A stretch of DNA of 64,000 nt, from the NCBI RefSeq assembly GCF_003201815.1, contig NZ_QJKB01000004.1, positions 329,312 to 393,311 of the forward strand. Direction: 5' to 3'. The first letter of the stretch is position 1. The number at the start of each line of letters is the position of its first letter. Positions 26,763 through 35,479 of this stretch are shown piece by piece. Below the pieces are notes generated by a model. That model did not search any database, was not told where the DNA came from, and was given only the letters and a program-made list of their open reading frames with translations. Source of the stretch: Undibacterium pigrum. Lineage in GTDB: Bacteria > Pseudomonadota > Gammaproteobacteria > Burkholderiales > Burkholderiaceae_D. Made by a program: the position numbers and the translations under genes.

Positions 26763-26905
26763 GAACCTGTTTCAGATCTTACTGCGCGAGCGTGATCGAG
26801 ATTCACGCGCTGATCAAAATGCTCATGTACTTAGAGTACATTCCGCTTTTTGCGCTGCTCTTCATCTCGCTGACGCCCGCTCGCTACAGATCGTAAACAG
26901 GTTCT
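26762..26905. repeat. MITE-like element with 11-bp terminal inverted repeats
   Basis: A 144-base element with perfect terminal inverted repeats AGAACCTGTTT/AAACAGGTTCT and an internal TGTACTTAGAGTACA hairpin. It encodes no protein. A shorter relative lies at 10667-10764. Its left edge coincides with the stop codon of the phosphatase gene and its right edge is 21 bases before the SDR start, so it fills the intergenic gap and is probably transcribed as a strong hairpin. Confidence 0.85.
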
Positions 26906-26926
26906 AAGAAATAAGAGAGACAAGTT

Positions 26927-27691
26927 ATGACAGCAATGTTTGATTTGACCGGCAAGGTCGCACTGGTCACCGGTGCCAGCCGTGGCATAGGTGAAGCCGT
27001 CGCCAAGACCCTGGCTGCCAATGGTGCCTATGTCATCGTGAGCAGCCGCAAGGCAGAAGCCTGCGAAGCCGTGGTGGCAGCAATTATTGCGGCGGGTGGC
27101 AAAGCAGAAGCTCGCGCCTGCCATATTGGTGAAATGGCGCAGATAGATACCTTGTTTGCCGACATTACAGCAGCGCATGGCAAGCTCGATATCCTCGTCA
27201 ATAATGCTGCCACTAATCCTCACTTTGGGCATATCACCGAGACTGATGTCAGTGCCTTCCAGAAGACGGTCGATGTCAATATACGCGGCTATTTCTTCAT
27301 GTCTTCAGCCGGTGCCAAACTGATGGCAAAAAATGGCGGTGGCAGTATCATCAATGTGGCTTCGGTTAATGGCGTGGTCCCAGGTGCGATGCAGGGAATT
27401 TATTCCATCACCAAGGCAGCAGTCATCGCCATGACCAAATCCTTCGCACAAGAGTGCGCACCCATGGGTGTGCGCGTGAATGCCTTGCTGCCGGGCGCAA
27501 CCGATACCAAGTTTGCCTCGGCCTTGTTCCACAATCCTGTGATTCTCGAAAAAGCCCTGACCCGCATACCGATGAAGCGCATTGCCGAACCCGATGAAAT
27601 GGCGGGCACGGTCTTGTACCTGGCATCGAATGCATCCAGCTATACGACAGGTGCCTGCATCAATGTTGATGGTGGTTATCTGGTTAGTTAA
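26927..27691 (+). CDS. SDR family oxidoreductase
   Basis: A 254-residue classical short-chain dehydrogenase/reductase. The cofactor motif is TGASRGIG, NNAAT follows, and the catalytic Ser-Tyr-Lys is seen as INVASVNG and YSITKAAV. The C-terminal GACINVDGGYLVS is typical. It probably oxidises a 3-hydroxyacyl-type or similar alcohol, given the acyl-CoA dehydrogenase and ligase next to it. It lies just after the dispersed repeat. Confidence 0.92.
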   Translation: MTAMFDLTGKVALVTGASRGIGEAVAKTLAANGAYVIVSSRKAEACEAVVAAIIAAGGKAEARACHIGEMAQIDTLFADITAAHGKLDILVNNAATNPHFGHITETDVSAFQKTVDVNIRGYFFMSSAGAKLMAKNGGGSIINVASVNGVVPGAMQGIYSITKAAVIAMTKSFAQECAPMGVRVNALLPGATDTKFASALFHNPVILEKALTRIPMKRIAEPDEMAGTVLYLASNASSYTTGACINVDGGYLVS

Positions 27692-27709
27692 TACAGTAAG
27701 GAGCAAGGC

Positions 27710-28165
27710 GTGATCATGAAACCGGCATACGTGGCAAGCAATCCAGATTACGCAATACAGCTTAAGAGCCTGGTGCTGGCCATGCCCATGGCGAAATGGC
27801 TGGGCATAGAATTTGTGAAGATAGCACCGGGTGAAGTGGAGCTGGAGATCACCTGTCGCGAAGAACTCAGTTTCGCACCTGGAAAGATGCAGGCCACAGC
27901 CATCTTTGCAGCCGCAGATTTTGCCGGCGTCTCTGCCGCTGGCACTCTGTTATCAGCAGGCTGGATCAACGCCAGTATAGATAGCAATTTGAAGATAGTC
28001 GCACCCGCCGATGGTGAAAAACTACGGGCACGCGGGCGTGTAGTTTCAAGCGGGAAGTTATTGACTGTCAGCGCTGCAGAGGTTTTCTCTGTACGCGATA
28101 GCGAAGAAGTTTTATGCGCAACAGCCTTGCTGACTGCGCGCAATATCGAACTACAAAGAAAATAA
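27710..28165 (+). CDS. PaaI-type hotdog-fold thioesterase
   Basis: A 151-residue protein with the hotdog core of PaaI-like acyl-CoA thioesterases: [23 protein letters not shown], then [15 protein letters not shown] where HGG-type relatives carry their catalytic segment, and [19 protein letters not shown]. It would hydrolyse acyl-CoA. GTG 27710 has AAGGAG seven bases upstream; ATG 27716 is the alternative two codons later. Placed between SDR and acyl-CoA dehydrogenase genes. Confidence 0.83.
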   Translation: MIMKPAYVASNPDYAIQLKSLVLAMPMAKWLGIEFVKIAPGEVELEITCREELSFAPGKMQATAIFAAADFAGVSAAGTLLSAGWINASIDSNLKIVAPADGEKLRARGRVVSSGKLLTVSAAEVFSVRDSEEVLCATALLTARNIELQRK

Positions 28166-28214
28166 AGCGGACATATCCATGTCCATCTGGACCAACAAGG
28201 AAAAAGGAAACAAA

Positions 28215-29441
28215 ATGGATTTTCAATACAGCCCCAAAGTCAAAGATTTGCAGGCACGTCTGATCGCCTTCATGGACGAGCACGTCTATCCAAACGAAAA
28301 AACTTTCTTTGGCGAGATCGCTGCCAACCGCAAGGCAGGCAATGCCTGGATACCAACCAAGGTCGTTGAGCAATTGAAAGCCAAGGCACGCGACGCCGGT
28401 TTGTGGAATCTGTTCCTGCCAGAATCTGGCCATGGCGCAGGTTTGACCAATCTCGAATATGCACCGTTGTGCGAAATCATGGGCCGCGCCGTCTGGGCAC
28501 CAGAAGTATTCAATTGCTCGGCCCCTGATACCGGCAATATGGAAGTGTTTGCCCGCTATGGTACGCCTGAGCATCAGGAACAATGGCTCAAGCCCTTGCT
28601 GCGCGGTGAAATTCGCTCCTGCTTCGCCATGACAGAACCGGCAGTTGCTTCTTCTGATGCCACCAATATTGAATCATCGATAGTGCGTGATGGCGATGAG
28701 TACGTCATCAATGGTCGCAAATGGTGGTCGTCCGGTGCCAATGACCCACGCTGCAAAGTGTTTATCTTCATGGGCAAGAGTGATCCTGATAATGCGGATC
28801 GTCACAAGCAGCAATCCATGATCATCGTGCCGCGTGATACGCCGGGCGTGACTATCTTGCGCGCCTTGCCGGTATTCGGTTATGACGATGCACCGCATGG
28901 CCATGGCGAAGTGCTGTTTGAAAACGTGCGCGTACCCGCATCCAATATCTTGCTGGGTGAAGGCCGTGGTTTTGAAATTGCCCAGGGCCGTCTCGGACCT
29001 GGCCGTATTCATCACTGCATGCGCCTCATCGGTCTGGCAGAACGCGCACTGGAAGACATGTGCAAACGCTCTTTGACACGTGTGGCCTTTGGTAAGCGCG
29101 TAGCAGACCAGGGCGTGACGCTGGAACGTATTGCCAATGCCCGTATCCTCATTGACCAGGCGCGTTTTCTGGTCTTGAATGCAGCACAGATGATGGACAC
29201 GGTAGGCAACAAGGCGGCAGCCAAAGAAATCGCCATGATCAAGGTGGCTGCACCGACCATGGCTTGCCAGGTCATAGACTGGGCCATACAGGCGCATGGT
29301 GGTGGCGGTGTGTCAGATGACTTCAACCTCGCTTATTCCTATGCACAGGCGCGCACCCTGCGCCTGGCCGATGGCCCGGATGAAGTACACAGGAATCAAA
29401 TCGGCAAGATGGAGTTAAAGAAATATACGGAGAAAAAATAA
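28215..29441 (+). CDS. Acyl-CoA dehydrogenase
   Basis: A 408-residue flavoprotein of the acyl-CoA dehydrogenase family. [19 protein letters not shown] is the first signature, [15 protein letters not shown] and the C-terminal [34 protein letters not shown] the second, with [10 protein letters not shown] before the FAD-binding helices. It would introduce the alpha,beta double bond into an acyl-CoA and pass electrons to ETF. ATG 28215 has AAGGAAA before it, better than an upstream ATG at 28179. Length and the ACAD10/11-like end suggest long or unusual acyl substrates. Confidence 0.92.
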   Translation: MDFQYSPKVKDLQARLIAFMDEHVYPNEKTFFGEIAANRKAGNAWIPTKVVEQLKAKARDAGLWNLFLPESGHGAGLTNLEYAPLCEIMGRAVWAPEVFNCSAPDTGNMEVFARYGTPEHQEQWLKPLLRGEIRSCFAMTEPAVASSDATNIESSIVRDGDEYVINGRKWWSSGANDPRCKVFIFMGKSDPDNADRHKQQSMIIVPRDTPGVTILRALPVFGYDDAPHGHGEVLFENVRVPASNILLGEGRGFEIAQGRLGPGRIHHCMRLIGLAERALEDMCKRSLTRVAFGKRVADQGVTLERIANARILIDQARFLVLNAAQMMDTVGNKAAAKEIAMIKVAAPTMACQVIDWAIQAHGGGGVSDDFNLAYSYAQARTLRLADGPDEVHRNQIGKMELKKYTEKK

Positions 29442-29578
29442 TTACTTGTAGTTTCTTAAGTGCGATTTACGGGTAGTTCCGGACTGGCTCTTCCTCTTTT
29501 TGAGGCAGGGCTTCTCCGACGTTAACTTCCTGGTTGGCTGACATTTTCAAATTATTCTTAAAAAAGAGAGAGACAAAA

Positions 29579-31282
29579 ATGCGCGACTTACAACCCTGGA
29601 TCAAATCTTACCCTGCAGGCGTACACTGGGACGCCGACCTGCCTATCAGCAGCGTGCCACAATTGCTGCATGATGCCGTTGCCAAATGGCCAGACTTGCC
29701 AGCCCTGGAATTCATGGGCAAGAAAACCAGTTATGCAGAATTGCAAAAACTGGTGAACCAGGCCACCAAAGGTTTCCAGCAACTGGGCGTGAAGCCTGGC
29801 GTACATGTGGGCCTGTATTTGCCGAATACACCGCATTACGTCATCAGCTTCTTTGCGATATTGCAGGCTGGTGGCACCGTCGTGAATTACTCGCCGCTGG
29901 ATGCAGAGAAAGTACTGGAGCATAAAATCTCTGACAGCCATACCGATATGCTGGTGACGCTGGACATGATCATGCTGTACCCGCAAATGGCCAAGATGCT
30001 GGGGCATACCCGCCTGCAAAAACTCATCATAGGCAATATCCCGGAAATGACACCTTACCCGGATGCAGTCAGGGCGAATCTGGACAAGGCAGCGCAGTTG
30101 AGTGTTATCCCTGACGATGCCCAACATTTACTGTTCGCAAAACTGCTGGACAATGATGGTGACTATACGCCCATCCCGGCAATCGACCCCAAAGAAGCCA
30201 TTGCTACCCTGCAATACACCGGTGGCACCACAGGCTTGCCCAAGGGTGCCATGCTTACCCATGGCAACCTCACCACGGCTTGCAGCCAGATCATGGAAAC
30301 CACCAATATTGAGCCGCGTGTACTGGAAGAGGGCAAAGAAAAACTGCTGGCTGTACTGCCGCTGTTTCACATCTATGCCCTGACGGTAGACATGCTGTTT
30401 GGTATCCGCCTGGGTGCAGAGATAGTCTTGCATACCCGTTTTGATGCTGATGCCGTGGTCAAGGATCTGGCGAATAAAAAAATCACCGTATTCCCCGGCG
30501 TCCCCACCATGTATACCGCCATCATCAACCATCCGCAAATCAAGGAATATGATCTCAGTGCCTTGAAGTTTTGCAACTCTGGCGGCGCACCCTTGCCGAC
30601 AGAAGTACTGCAACAATTCCAGGCATTGACAAGCTGCACCCTGCTGGAAGGCTGGGGCATGACTGAGACTTCGCCGACTGGTACGTTTACGCCCTTGGGC
30701 GGCATGCGCAAGGCTGGTTCATGTGGTTTGCCTACGCCAGGCATACGCTTTAAATTCGCCAGCATTGATGATGTACGTCAGGAGGTGGCTCTGGGTGAGC
30801 GTGGCGAAATCTGCGTGGCTGGCGCCAACATCATGAAAGGCTACTGGAACAAGCCAGATGCCAACCGTGATGCGTTTACGGCTGACGGTTACTTCCGCAC
30901 TGGTGATGTTGGCTATATGGATGCGGATGGTTTTGTCTACATTGTCGACCGCACCAAGGACATGATCTTGTCTGGTGGCTATAACGTTTATCCGCGCAAT
31001 ATAGAAGAAGCGATCTATGAACACCCGGCTGTCGCCGAAGTCAGCGTCATTGGTATCCCCGATGCATATCGAGGGCAAGCGGCCAAGGCCTTTATCAAGC
31101 TCAAGACCGGGCATGCAGCCTTCAGTTTTGAAGAACTGAAAGACTTCCTCAAGGAGCGACTGGGTAAACATGAAATGCCGCAAGCCATGGACATACGTGC
31201 TGAATTGCCCAAGACACCGGTAGGCAAATTGTCGAAAAAAGAATTATATGAAGAAGAGGCAAAGAAAAGGGCCGCTGCCTGA
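29579..31282 (+). CDS. Long-chain fatty acid-CoA ligase (AMP-binding)
   Basis: A 567-residue adenylating enzyme. The P-loop YTGGTTGLPKGAMLTH, the A5-like GWGMTETSP, the A7-like YFRTGDVGYMD and the late RTKDMILSGGYNVYPRNIE and PKTPVGKLSKKEL (with the catalytic Lys) are all present. It activates a fatty acid as acyl-AMP and then acyl-CoA. ATG 29579 follows GAGAGAG; a TTG at 29534 would add 15 residues. With the SDR, thioesterase and dehydrogenase it forms an acyl-CoA processing unit. Confidence 0.93.
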   Translation: MRDLQPWIKSYPAGVHWDADLPISSVPQLLHDAVAKWPDLPALEFMGKKTSYAELQKLVNQATKGFQQLGVKPGVHVGLYLPNTPHYVISFFAILQAGGTVVNYSPLDAEKVLEHKISDSHTDMLVTLDMIMLYPQMAKMLGHTRLQKLIIGNIPEMTPYPDAVRANLDKAAQLSVIPDDAQHLLFAKLLDNDGDYTPIPAIDPKEAIATLQYTGGTTGLPKGAMLTHGNLTTACSQIMETTNIEPRVLEEGKEKLLAVLPLFHIYALTVDMLFGIRLGAEIVLHTRFDADAVVKDLANKKITVFPGVPTMYTAIINHPQIKEYDLSALKFCNSGGAPLPTEVLQQFQALTSCTLLEGWGMTETSPTGTFTPLGGMRKAGSCGLPTPGIRFKFASIDDVRQEVALGERGEICVAGANIMKGYWNKPDANRDAFTADGYFRTGDVGYMDADGFVYIVDRTKDMILSGGYNVYPRNIEEAIYEHPAVAEVSVIGIPDAYRGQAAKAFIKLKTGHAAFSFEELKDFLKERLGKHEMPQAMDIRAELPKTPVGKLSKKELYEEEAKKRAAA

Positions 31283-31335
31283 TTAAATCAAGCAGGCAAG
31301 TCTGATCAAGCCTGCAAAACAGTTTTTGCGCGTTT

Positions 31336-31376
31336 ATGCGGCTTTCTGGTTGCTTCCCGAAAAGCCGCATTTTTTT
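31336..31376 (+). terminator. Intrinsic terminator after the acyl-CoA ligase gene
   Basis: Ten-bp stem ATGCGGCTTT/AAAGCCGCAT with a 15-base loop and a T run. It lies 54 bases after the ligase stop and ends at the 3' end of the small minus-strand gene. Confidence 0.9.
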
Positions 31377-31542
31377 ATTTTGATATCTTATCCTGGAGTT
31401 GTACCTGCAAGGATTGCAAATCTTTAAGGCTATGCTCAACAACGATAGTCTCAGTATTTGCCGCCTTGCTCTGGCTGCTGACCTGTAGTTCAGGCACGGC
31501 TTTTCTTGGCCTTACAGGCTGGGGGTGGTGCAGGAAGAACAT
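31375..31542 (-). CDS. Small 55-residue protein of unknown function
   Basis: A short frame starting MFFLHHPQPVRPRKAVPEL and ending LQDKISK. Support is a strong ribosome site, AAGGAG six bases before the ATG, and placement just downstream of the minus-strand gene at 31618-32070. The middle is Ser/Thr/Gln rich and the C-terminal third is an amphipathic helix (VVEHSLKDLQSLQVQLQDK). No signal peptide or membrane segment. No family recognised. Confidence 0.55.
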   Translation of the reverse strand: MFFLHHPQPVRPRKAVPELQVSSQSKAANTETIVVEHSLKDLQSLQVQLQDKISK

Positions 31543-31617
31543 GGCTTGCTCCTTGAATGTGCTGCAGCAGATGGAGACTTGATCTGAAAATTCAAGTGAG
31601 TGCCTCTTGCATAACAG

Positions 31618-32070
31618 TTAAACGTTTCGTCTGGATTCGCTTAGCGGGTCATGAGGCTTGCAATTGCCGCCAGTCCTGAAGCTAAATATTTTCCCCAAGT
31701 CTGTCATCAATTCGATATTGACAGTGTAGGGGTCGCCCAGTGCAGAACGGAAATAGTGCAAACGCTCATCATATTCAGGCTGGAAATCAATTTCTATCTT
31801 CGCTGCTTTTAGCCAGTCTTCTGGAATACCTTGCTTATTCATGATGACACGCAGCTTCACTTTATAGTCATGCATGACAGCATTAAATTCTGTGCTTTCC
31901 GGTGTGCAGACGATATTCAGCAAATCCAGAGTAAGTAAAGAAATCGTCTGATCTTGAGCAAACCGGCAAAGCTTGCCCAAGGCCCAATAGCCTTCGAGAT
32001 CATTGTTCCGGCTATTAAAGCTGTCAGCAATTCCCGCTGCTATCGATTTGAGTTGTCTTCTGCGCGGCAT
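31618..32070 (-). CDS. Conserved protein of unknown function
   Basis: A 150-residue soluble protein. The start MPRRRQLKSIAAGIADSFNSRNNDLEGYWALGKL has a basic leader followed by a helix with SRNNDLEGYWALG, a pattern I have seen in uncharacterised proteobacterial proteins but cannot name. AAGGAG lies six bases before ATG 32070, better than a start five codons upstream. It follows the TIGR01777 gene by 29 bases, so it may belong to that operon. Confidence 0.7.
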   Translation of the reverse strand: MPRRRQLKSIAAGIADSFNSRNNDLEGYWALGKLCRFAQDQTISLLTLDLLNIVCTPESTEFNAVMHDYKVKLRVIMNKQGIPEDWLKAAKIEIDFQPEYDERLHYFRSALGDPYTVNIELMTDLGKIFSFRTGGNCKPHDPLSESRRNV

Positions 32071-32099
32071 GGATACTCCTTGCACCTTGACCAGTTTGC

Positions 32100-33560
32100 T
32101 TAGACTAAATTTATCAACGCGCTACGCAAATCTGGATAATCAAACACAAAACCGTCTTCTGCTAATTTTGCTGGCACCACACGCTGGCCTTCCAGTAATA
32201 AATCAGCTTGTTCACCCAGCATCAGGCGCATAGGCCAGCCTGGGGTAGGGAAGAAGCTGGGGCGACGCAAAACACTTGCAGCAATGCTGCTGAACTGTTT
32301 TTGTGTCACTGCCCCGGGTGTTGTGAAATTATACGCGCTGTCCAGTGGCAGACTGGCTTCATGTTGCCAGAGATGAGCAATGCCGCGCAGCACATCATGC
32401 ACATGTATCCATGATTGCCATTGCTTGCCGCTACCAAGTGCCCCACCCAGGCCCAGCTTGATGGGCAGGAGCATCATGCCCAGCGCACCTTGCTGTCCAA
32501 GTACCACGCCCAGGCGCATCCTGGCTACCTTGACGCCGTAAGTGCTGGCGGCCTGGTTGGCATGTTCCCATTCCTGGCAAAGTTCTGACATGAAAATGGA
32601 TTGTGGTACGGCACTTTCAGATAATTCCCTTTCATCGCCAGGGGCTTGTATGCCGTAGTAGCCGATGGCAGAAGCGGCCAGCAAAAGCCTGGGTTTGCTT
32701 TCTGCGCGGGCTATCCACTCCGTGATTTGCTTAGTCAGGCCAGCACGGCTTTGGCGCAATTCAGCCTTGCGTTTTTCTGACCAGCGCCAGCCCAGTATGC
32801 GTTCGCCCGCCAGGTTGATGATGACATCGACATGCTGATTTGCTGGCAATTCCTGCATGGACGCGATGACTCTCACCCTTCCGTCAAATTTCCAGCAGGC
32901 TTGTCTGGGTTTGCGACTCAGCACAGTCACTTGCTGGCCATCTGCCAGCAAGGCCTTTACCAGCAGTGTGCCGATAAAGCCTGTTGCACCGGTGACCAAT
33001 ACCTGCTCTGACTTATCGCTGAAGTGTATGGTGCTTAAGTGCTTTTCTTTCTCTGCCAGTTTGCCCAGGCGTAGTGCAGCCAGGCCATCGCGTATGCCAG
33101 AGATGCCCACGCCCAAGCCGCACAAGGCCAGGAAGACACTGAGCCATCCTTGAGGTTGCCACAGCATTTGTGTAGGGGAGGCAAACCACTCGGGCGTATT
33201 CAATATCAATAAAGTGATGAAGGCACCACCATTGATGGCGAGTATGGTATGCGTCACACGCTCTGTGGCAGGTAAAAGACGGGTCTGGTCTTCTATGACG
33301 AAGTCCCATAAGGTCAGAATGATCTCGATACCAAATACCAGTAATAGCACGATGGCCCAGGCACCATGCCATGCCCATGCCGACAAGCCGATGAAGAGCA
33401 AGCTGTAGATGAGTGCACGAGTGGCGTGTATGCCCAGTTCTGTGTGGGCGCTGGCGCGTTGCGGCAGTGCTTCAGTCAGTTCATGATGGTAGAGGGTATC
33501 GAAAGCGCCGAGCAAGCCTTGCGCGGCCATTAACTGCAGGGCAATTAAGTGTGTGTTCAT
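32100..33560 (-). CDS. TIGR01777 epimerase with N-terminal membrane domain
   Basis: A 486-residue fusion. The first 170 residues form about four or five hydrophobic helices. The rest is an SDR-type epimerase of the TIGR01777 (SDR39U1) family: VLVTGATGFIGTLLVKALLADG for NAD(P) binding, INLAGERILGWRWSEKRKAELRQSR, and a C-terminal FPTPGWPMRLMLGEQADLLLEGQRV. Typical members are about 300 residues and lack the membrane part. It overlaps the DUF4166 gene by four bases. Confidence 0.88.
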   Translation of the reverse strand: MNTHLIALQLMAAQGLLGAFDTLYHHELTEALPQRASAHTELGIHATRALIYSLLFIGLSAWAWHGAWAIVLLLVFGIEIILTLWDFVIEDQTRLLPATERVTHTILAINGGAFITLLILNTPEWFASPTQMLWQPQGWLSVFLALCGLGVGISGIRDGLAALRLGKLAEKEKHLSTIHFSDKSEQVLVTGATGFIGTLLVKALLADGQQVTVLSRKPRQACWKFDGRVRVIASMQELPANQHVDVIINLAGERILGWRWSEKRKAELRQSRAGLTKQITEWIARAESKPRLLLAASAIGYYGIQAPGDERELSESAVPQSIFMSELCQEWEHANQAASTYGVKVARMRLGVVLGQQGALGMMLLPIKLGLGGALGSGKQWQSWIHVHDVLRGIAHLWQHEASLPLDSAYNFTTPGAVTQKQFSSIAASVLRRPSFFPTPGWPMRLMLGEQADLLLEGQRVVPAKLAEDGFVFDYPDLRSALINLV

Positions 33561-34204
33561 GATGCAGCCTCAGTATGAATTTCCTTGAATACGCCTATTT
33601 GGGTAAACGTGCGGCCAAACAGGGCGTGTTTGATTTCTATGCGTATATTGAATTGCTCAGGGTTGTCATTCCTATGGCAAAGATAAGTTTTGCCCGGTGT
33701 GAAAATACCGGGTATGGGAATGCGATAACCCAGCACATCCCAGAAATAACCATCGCTGGTGAAGTAGAGATTACCTTCATGCACGTGCAGGCGCAGCTTC
33801 ATGCCCAGGCCCATGCCCACATATTCGAGCACTTCGCCTTTTTCACTTTCCTGCATATATGACGTGAATTGTATTGGCGGCCTGTTGTGCAGGCGGTATA
33901 TCCTTTGCTTGAAGATGGAAGGGCAATCCGGCTTGGAATACACCATGATATCGACAGGGAAATCATGATCGGTATAAGGAATCAATGCCCCGGCTATCAT
34001 GGGCTTGGTCAGGTGACCCAATAGTTTGCCTATTCTTGAGCAGCTTAATTCGCTGAGCACTCCCGTGTAATACAGTGGCTTGTCTGGCTCTGGATTTTTG
34101 GCAAACCGGGCCTGGATATCTGGGTGTAGTTTCAGCCATTCCTTGCCCAGGATTTTTCTGAACAACTCGCCTTCTGACGGGATGGGTTTGCTATCTGGGT
34201 TCAT
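33557..34204 (-). CDS. DUF4166 family protein
   Basis: A 215-residue protein. LYYTGVLSELSCSRIGKLLGHL near the N terminus and the later GKTYLCHRNDNPEQFNIRIEIKHALFGRTFTQIGVFKE match DUF4166, which is often found beside or fused to TIGR01777 epimerases. Role unknown. It overlaps the genes on both sides by four bases (33557-33560 and 34201-34204), so the three proteins are made together. Confidence 0.85.
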   Translation of the reverse strand: MNPDSKPIPSEGELFRKILGKEWLKLHPDIQARFAKNPEPDKPLYYTGVLSELSCSRIGKLLGHLTKPMIAGALIPYTDHDFPVDIMVYSKPDCPSIFKQRIYRLHNRPPIQFTSYMQESEKGEVLEYVGMGLGMKLRLHVHEGNLYFTSDGYFWDVLGYRIPIPGIFTPGKTYLCHRNDNPEQFNIRIEIKHALFGRTFTQIGVFKEIHTEAAS

Positions 34205-34665
34205 ACTTTTCTTTCAGTTACAGGTGCATCCAATTTCCATAATGCCAGCAGAGGCGGGATCATGCTCAGCACGGCAAAGGCATCTATCCAGACATTAATG
34301 CGCATATCTGCCTGCATGGAAATCAGCATGTCTTGCGGCGCCCAAACCAGTATGCCTATCATCAGCCATAGCCATGCAAAGCGGCTGCGGTGTTGATTGC
34401 CGAGATAAATCAATGCACCCATCCACAAGCCCACTGTTTGTACGGTGGCACCAAACAGACTCATCCACCAGACTTGCATATTGCGTGCCGCATCTGGCGC
34501 TGCCAGGGGCCAGAAATGGCTTTCTATGAGCTGGTGATACACCTCGACCAGACCAGTGCTACTGATCCACGGTAGCAAGAGGCCGATAATGAAATGAGCG
34601 AAAGCGGCGGCGTACAACCAGCGTATCAGCCAGGGTCTGATGCGATTTCGTTGTTCATGTGACAT
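34201..34665 (-). CDS. Small membrane protein heading the TIGR01777 operon
   Basis: A 154-residue protein with about four hydrophobic helices (LYAAAFAHFIIGLLLPWI, WMSLFGATVQTVGLWMGALIYL, FAWLWLMIGILVWA, VWIDAFAVLSMIPPLLALW). No family recognised. It is the first gene of the operon with DUF4166 and TIGR01777. A 28-base palindromic site (34683-34710) lies 18 bases upstream and could be its operator. Confidence 0.7.
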   Translation of the reverse strand: MSHEQRNRIRPWLIRWLYAAAFAHFIIGLLLPWISSTGLVEVYHQLIESHFWPLAAPDAARNMQVWWMSLFGATVQTVGLWMGALIYLGNQHRSRFAWLWLMIGILVWAPQDMLISMQADMRINVWIDAFAVLSMIPPLLALWKLDAPVTERKV

Positions 34666-34682
34666 ATATTTTCCTTTATTTC

Positions 34683-34710
34683 TTTAATTTCTGTTGTTAC
34701 AGAAATTAAA
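34683..34710. promoter_or_regulatory. Perfect 12-bp inverted repeat in a divergent promoter region
   Basis: TTTAATTTCTGT and its exact complement flank a TGTT spacer. There is no T tail or GC stem, so it looks like an operator and not a terminator. It lies 18 bases before the minus-strand operon start (34665) and about 107 bases before the OmpR-type regulator gene (34817). Confidence 0.65.
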
Positions 34711-34816
34711 GGCGAATTGGGGGCGCATGTCAAGCAATTTGCGGCATATCTTTCCGGCCAGACCATGACGTACAATCCACGCTGTGTCCATCTTCCACAT
34801 ACCAAGCGCATAAAAA

Positions 34817-35479
34817 ATGAAAGTCCTGCTCGTCGAAGACGATCCCATGATAGGTGAAAATATACAGATCGCACTTGAAAGTGAAGCCAATCTGGTTGAC
34901 TGGCTCAGCAATGGCGAAGCGGCAGAGGCTGCCCTGCAATTTCATAGCTATGACGTGTTATTGCTGGACCTGAGCCTGCCTCAGCGTGACGGCATGGATA
35001 TTTTGAAAGCCCTGCGCAAGCGTGGTGATACCTTGCCCGTGCTGGTCATGACGGCACGCGACGCCGTACCAGACAGGGTGCGTGGCCTGCATGCCGGTGC
35101 GGACGATTATCTGGTCAAACCTTTCGACCTCGATGAGCTGCTGGCCCGCATGCATGCACTGGTAAGGCGTTCACATGGCCGGGCTGATACCTCTTACGTT
35201 TGTGGCGAGGTGGTCGTCAATACCACCACCCGCCAGGTATTCAATGGTGCAGAGCAAGTCATACTCTCATCGCGTGAATGGACCATACTTGATGCTTTGG
35301 TGGCGCGCCCTGGTGCCATACTCTCGCGTAGCCGTCTGGAAGACCAGCTGTTTGGCGCTACTTCAGAGATAGAAAGCAATGCAGTCGAAGTGTATATCCA
35401 CGGCCTGAGAAAAAAACTGGGGCAAAAATTCATCGTCAATGTGCGTGGCGTCGGCTATATGGTAGAGAAAAGCACATGA
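34817..35479 (+). CDS. OmpR family response regulator (QseB/PmrA-like)
   Basis: A 220-residue regulator with a receiver (VLLVEDDPMIG, phospho-Asp in VLLLDLSLPQRDG, Lys in YLVKPF) and an OmpR-type winged helix (ILSRSRLEDQLFG, VEVYIHGLRKKLG, VRGVGYMVE). The subgroup is QseB/PmrA-like. It overlaps its kinase gene by ATGA at 35476-35479. Confidence 0.94.
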   Translation: MKVLLVEDDPMIGENIQIALESEANLVDWLSNGEAAEAALQFHSYDVLLLDLSLPQRDGMDILKALRKRGDTLPVLVMTARDAVPDRVRGLHAGADDYLVKPFDLDELLARMHALVRRSHGRADTSYVCGEVVVNTTTRQVFNGAEQVILSSREWTILDALVARPGAILSRSRLEDQLFGATSEIESNAVEVYIHGLRKKLGQKFIVNVRGVGYMVEKST

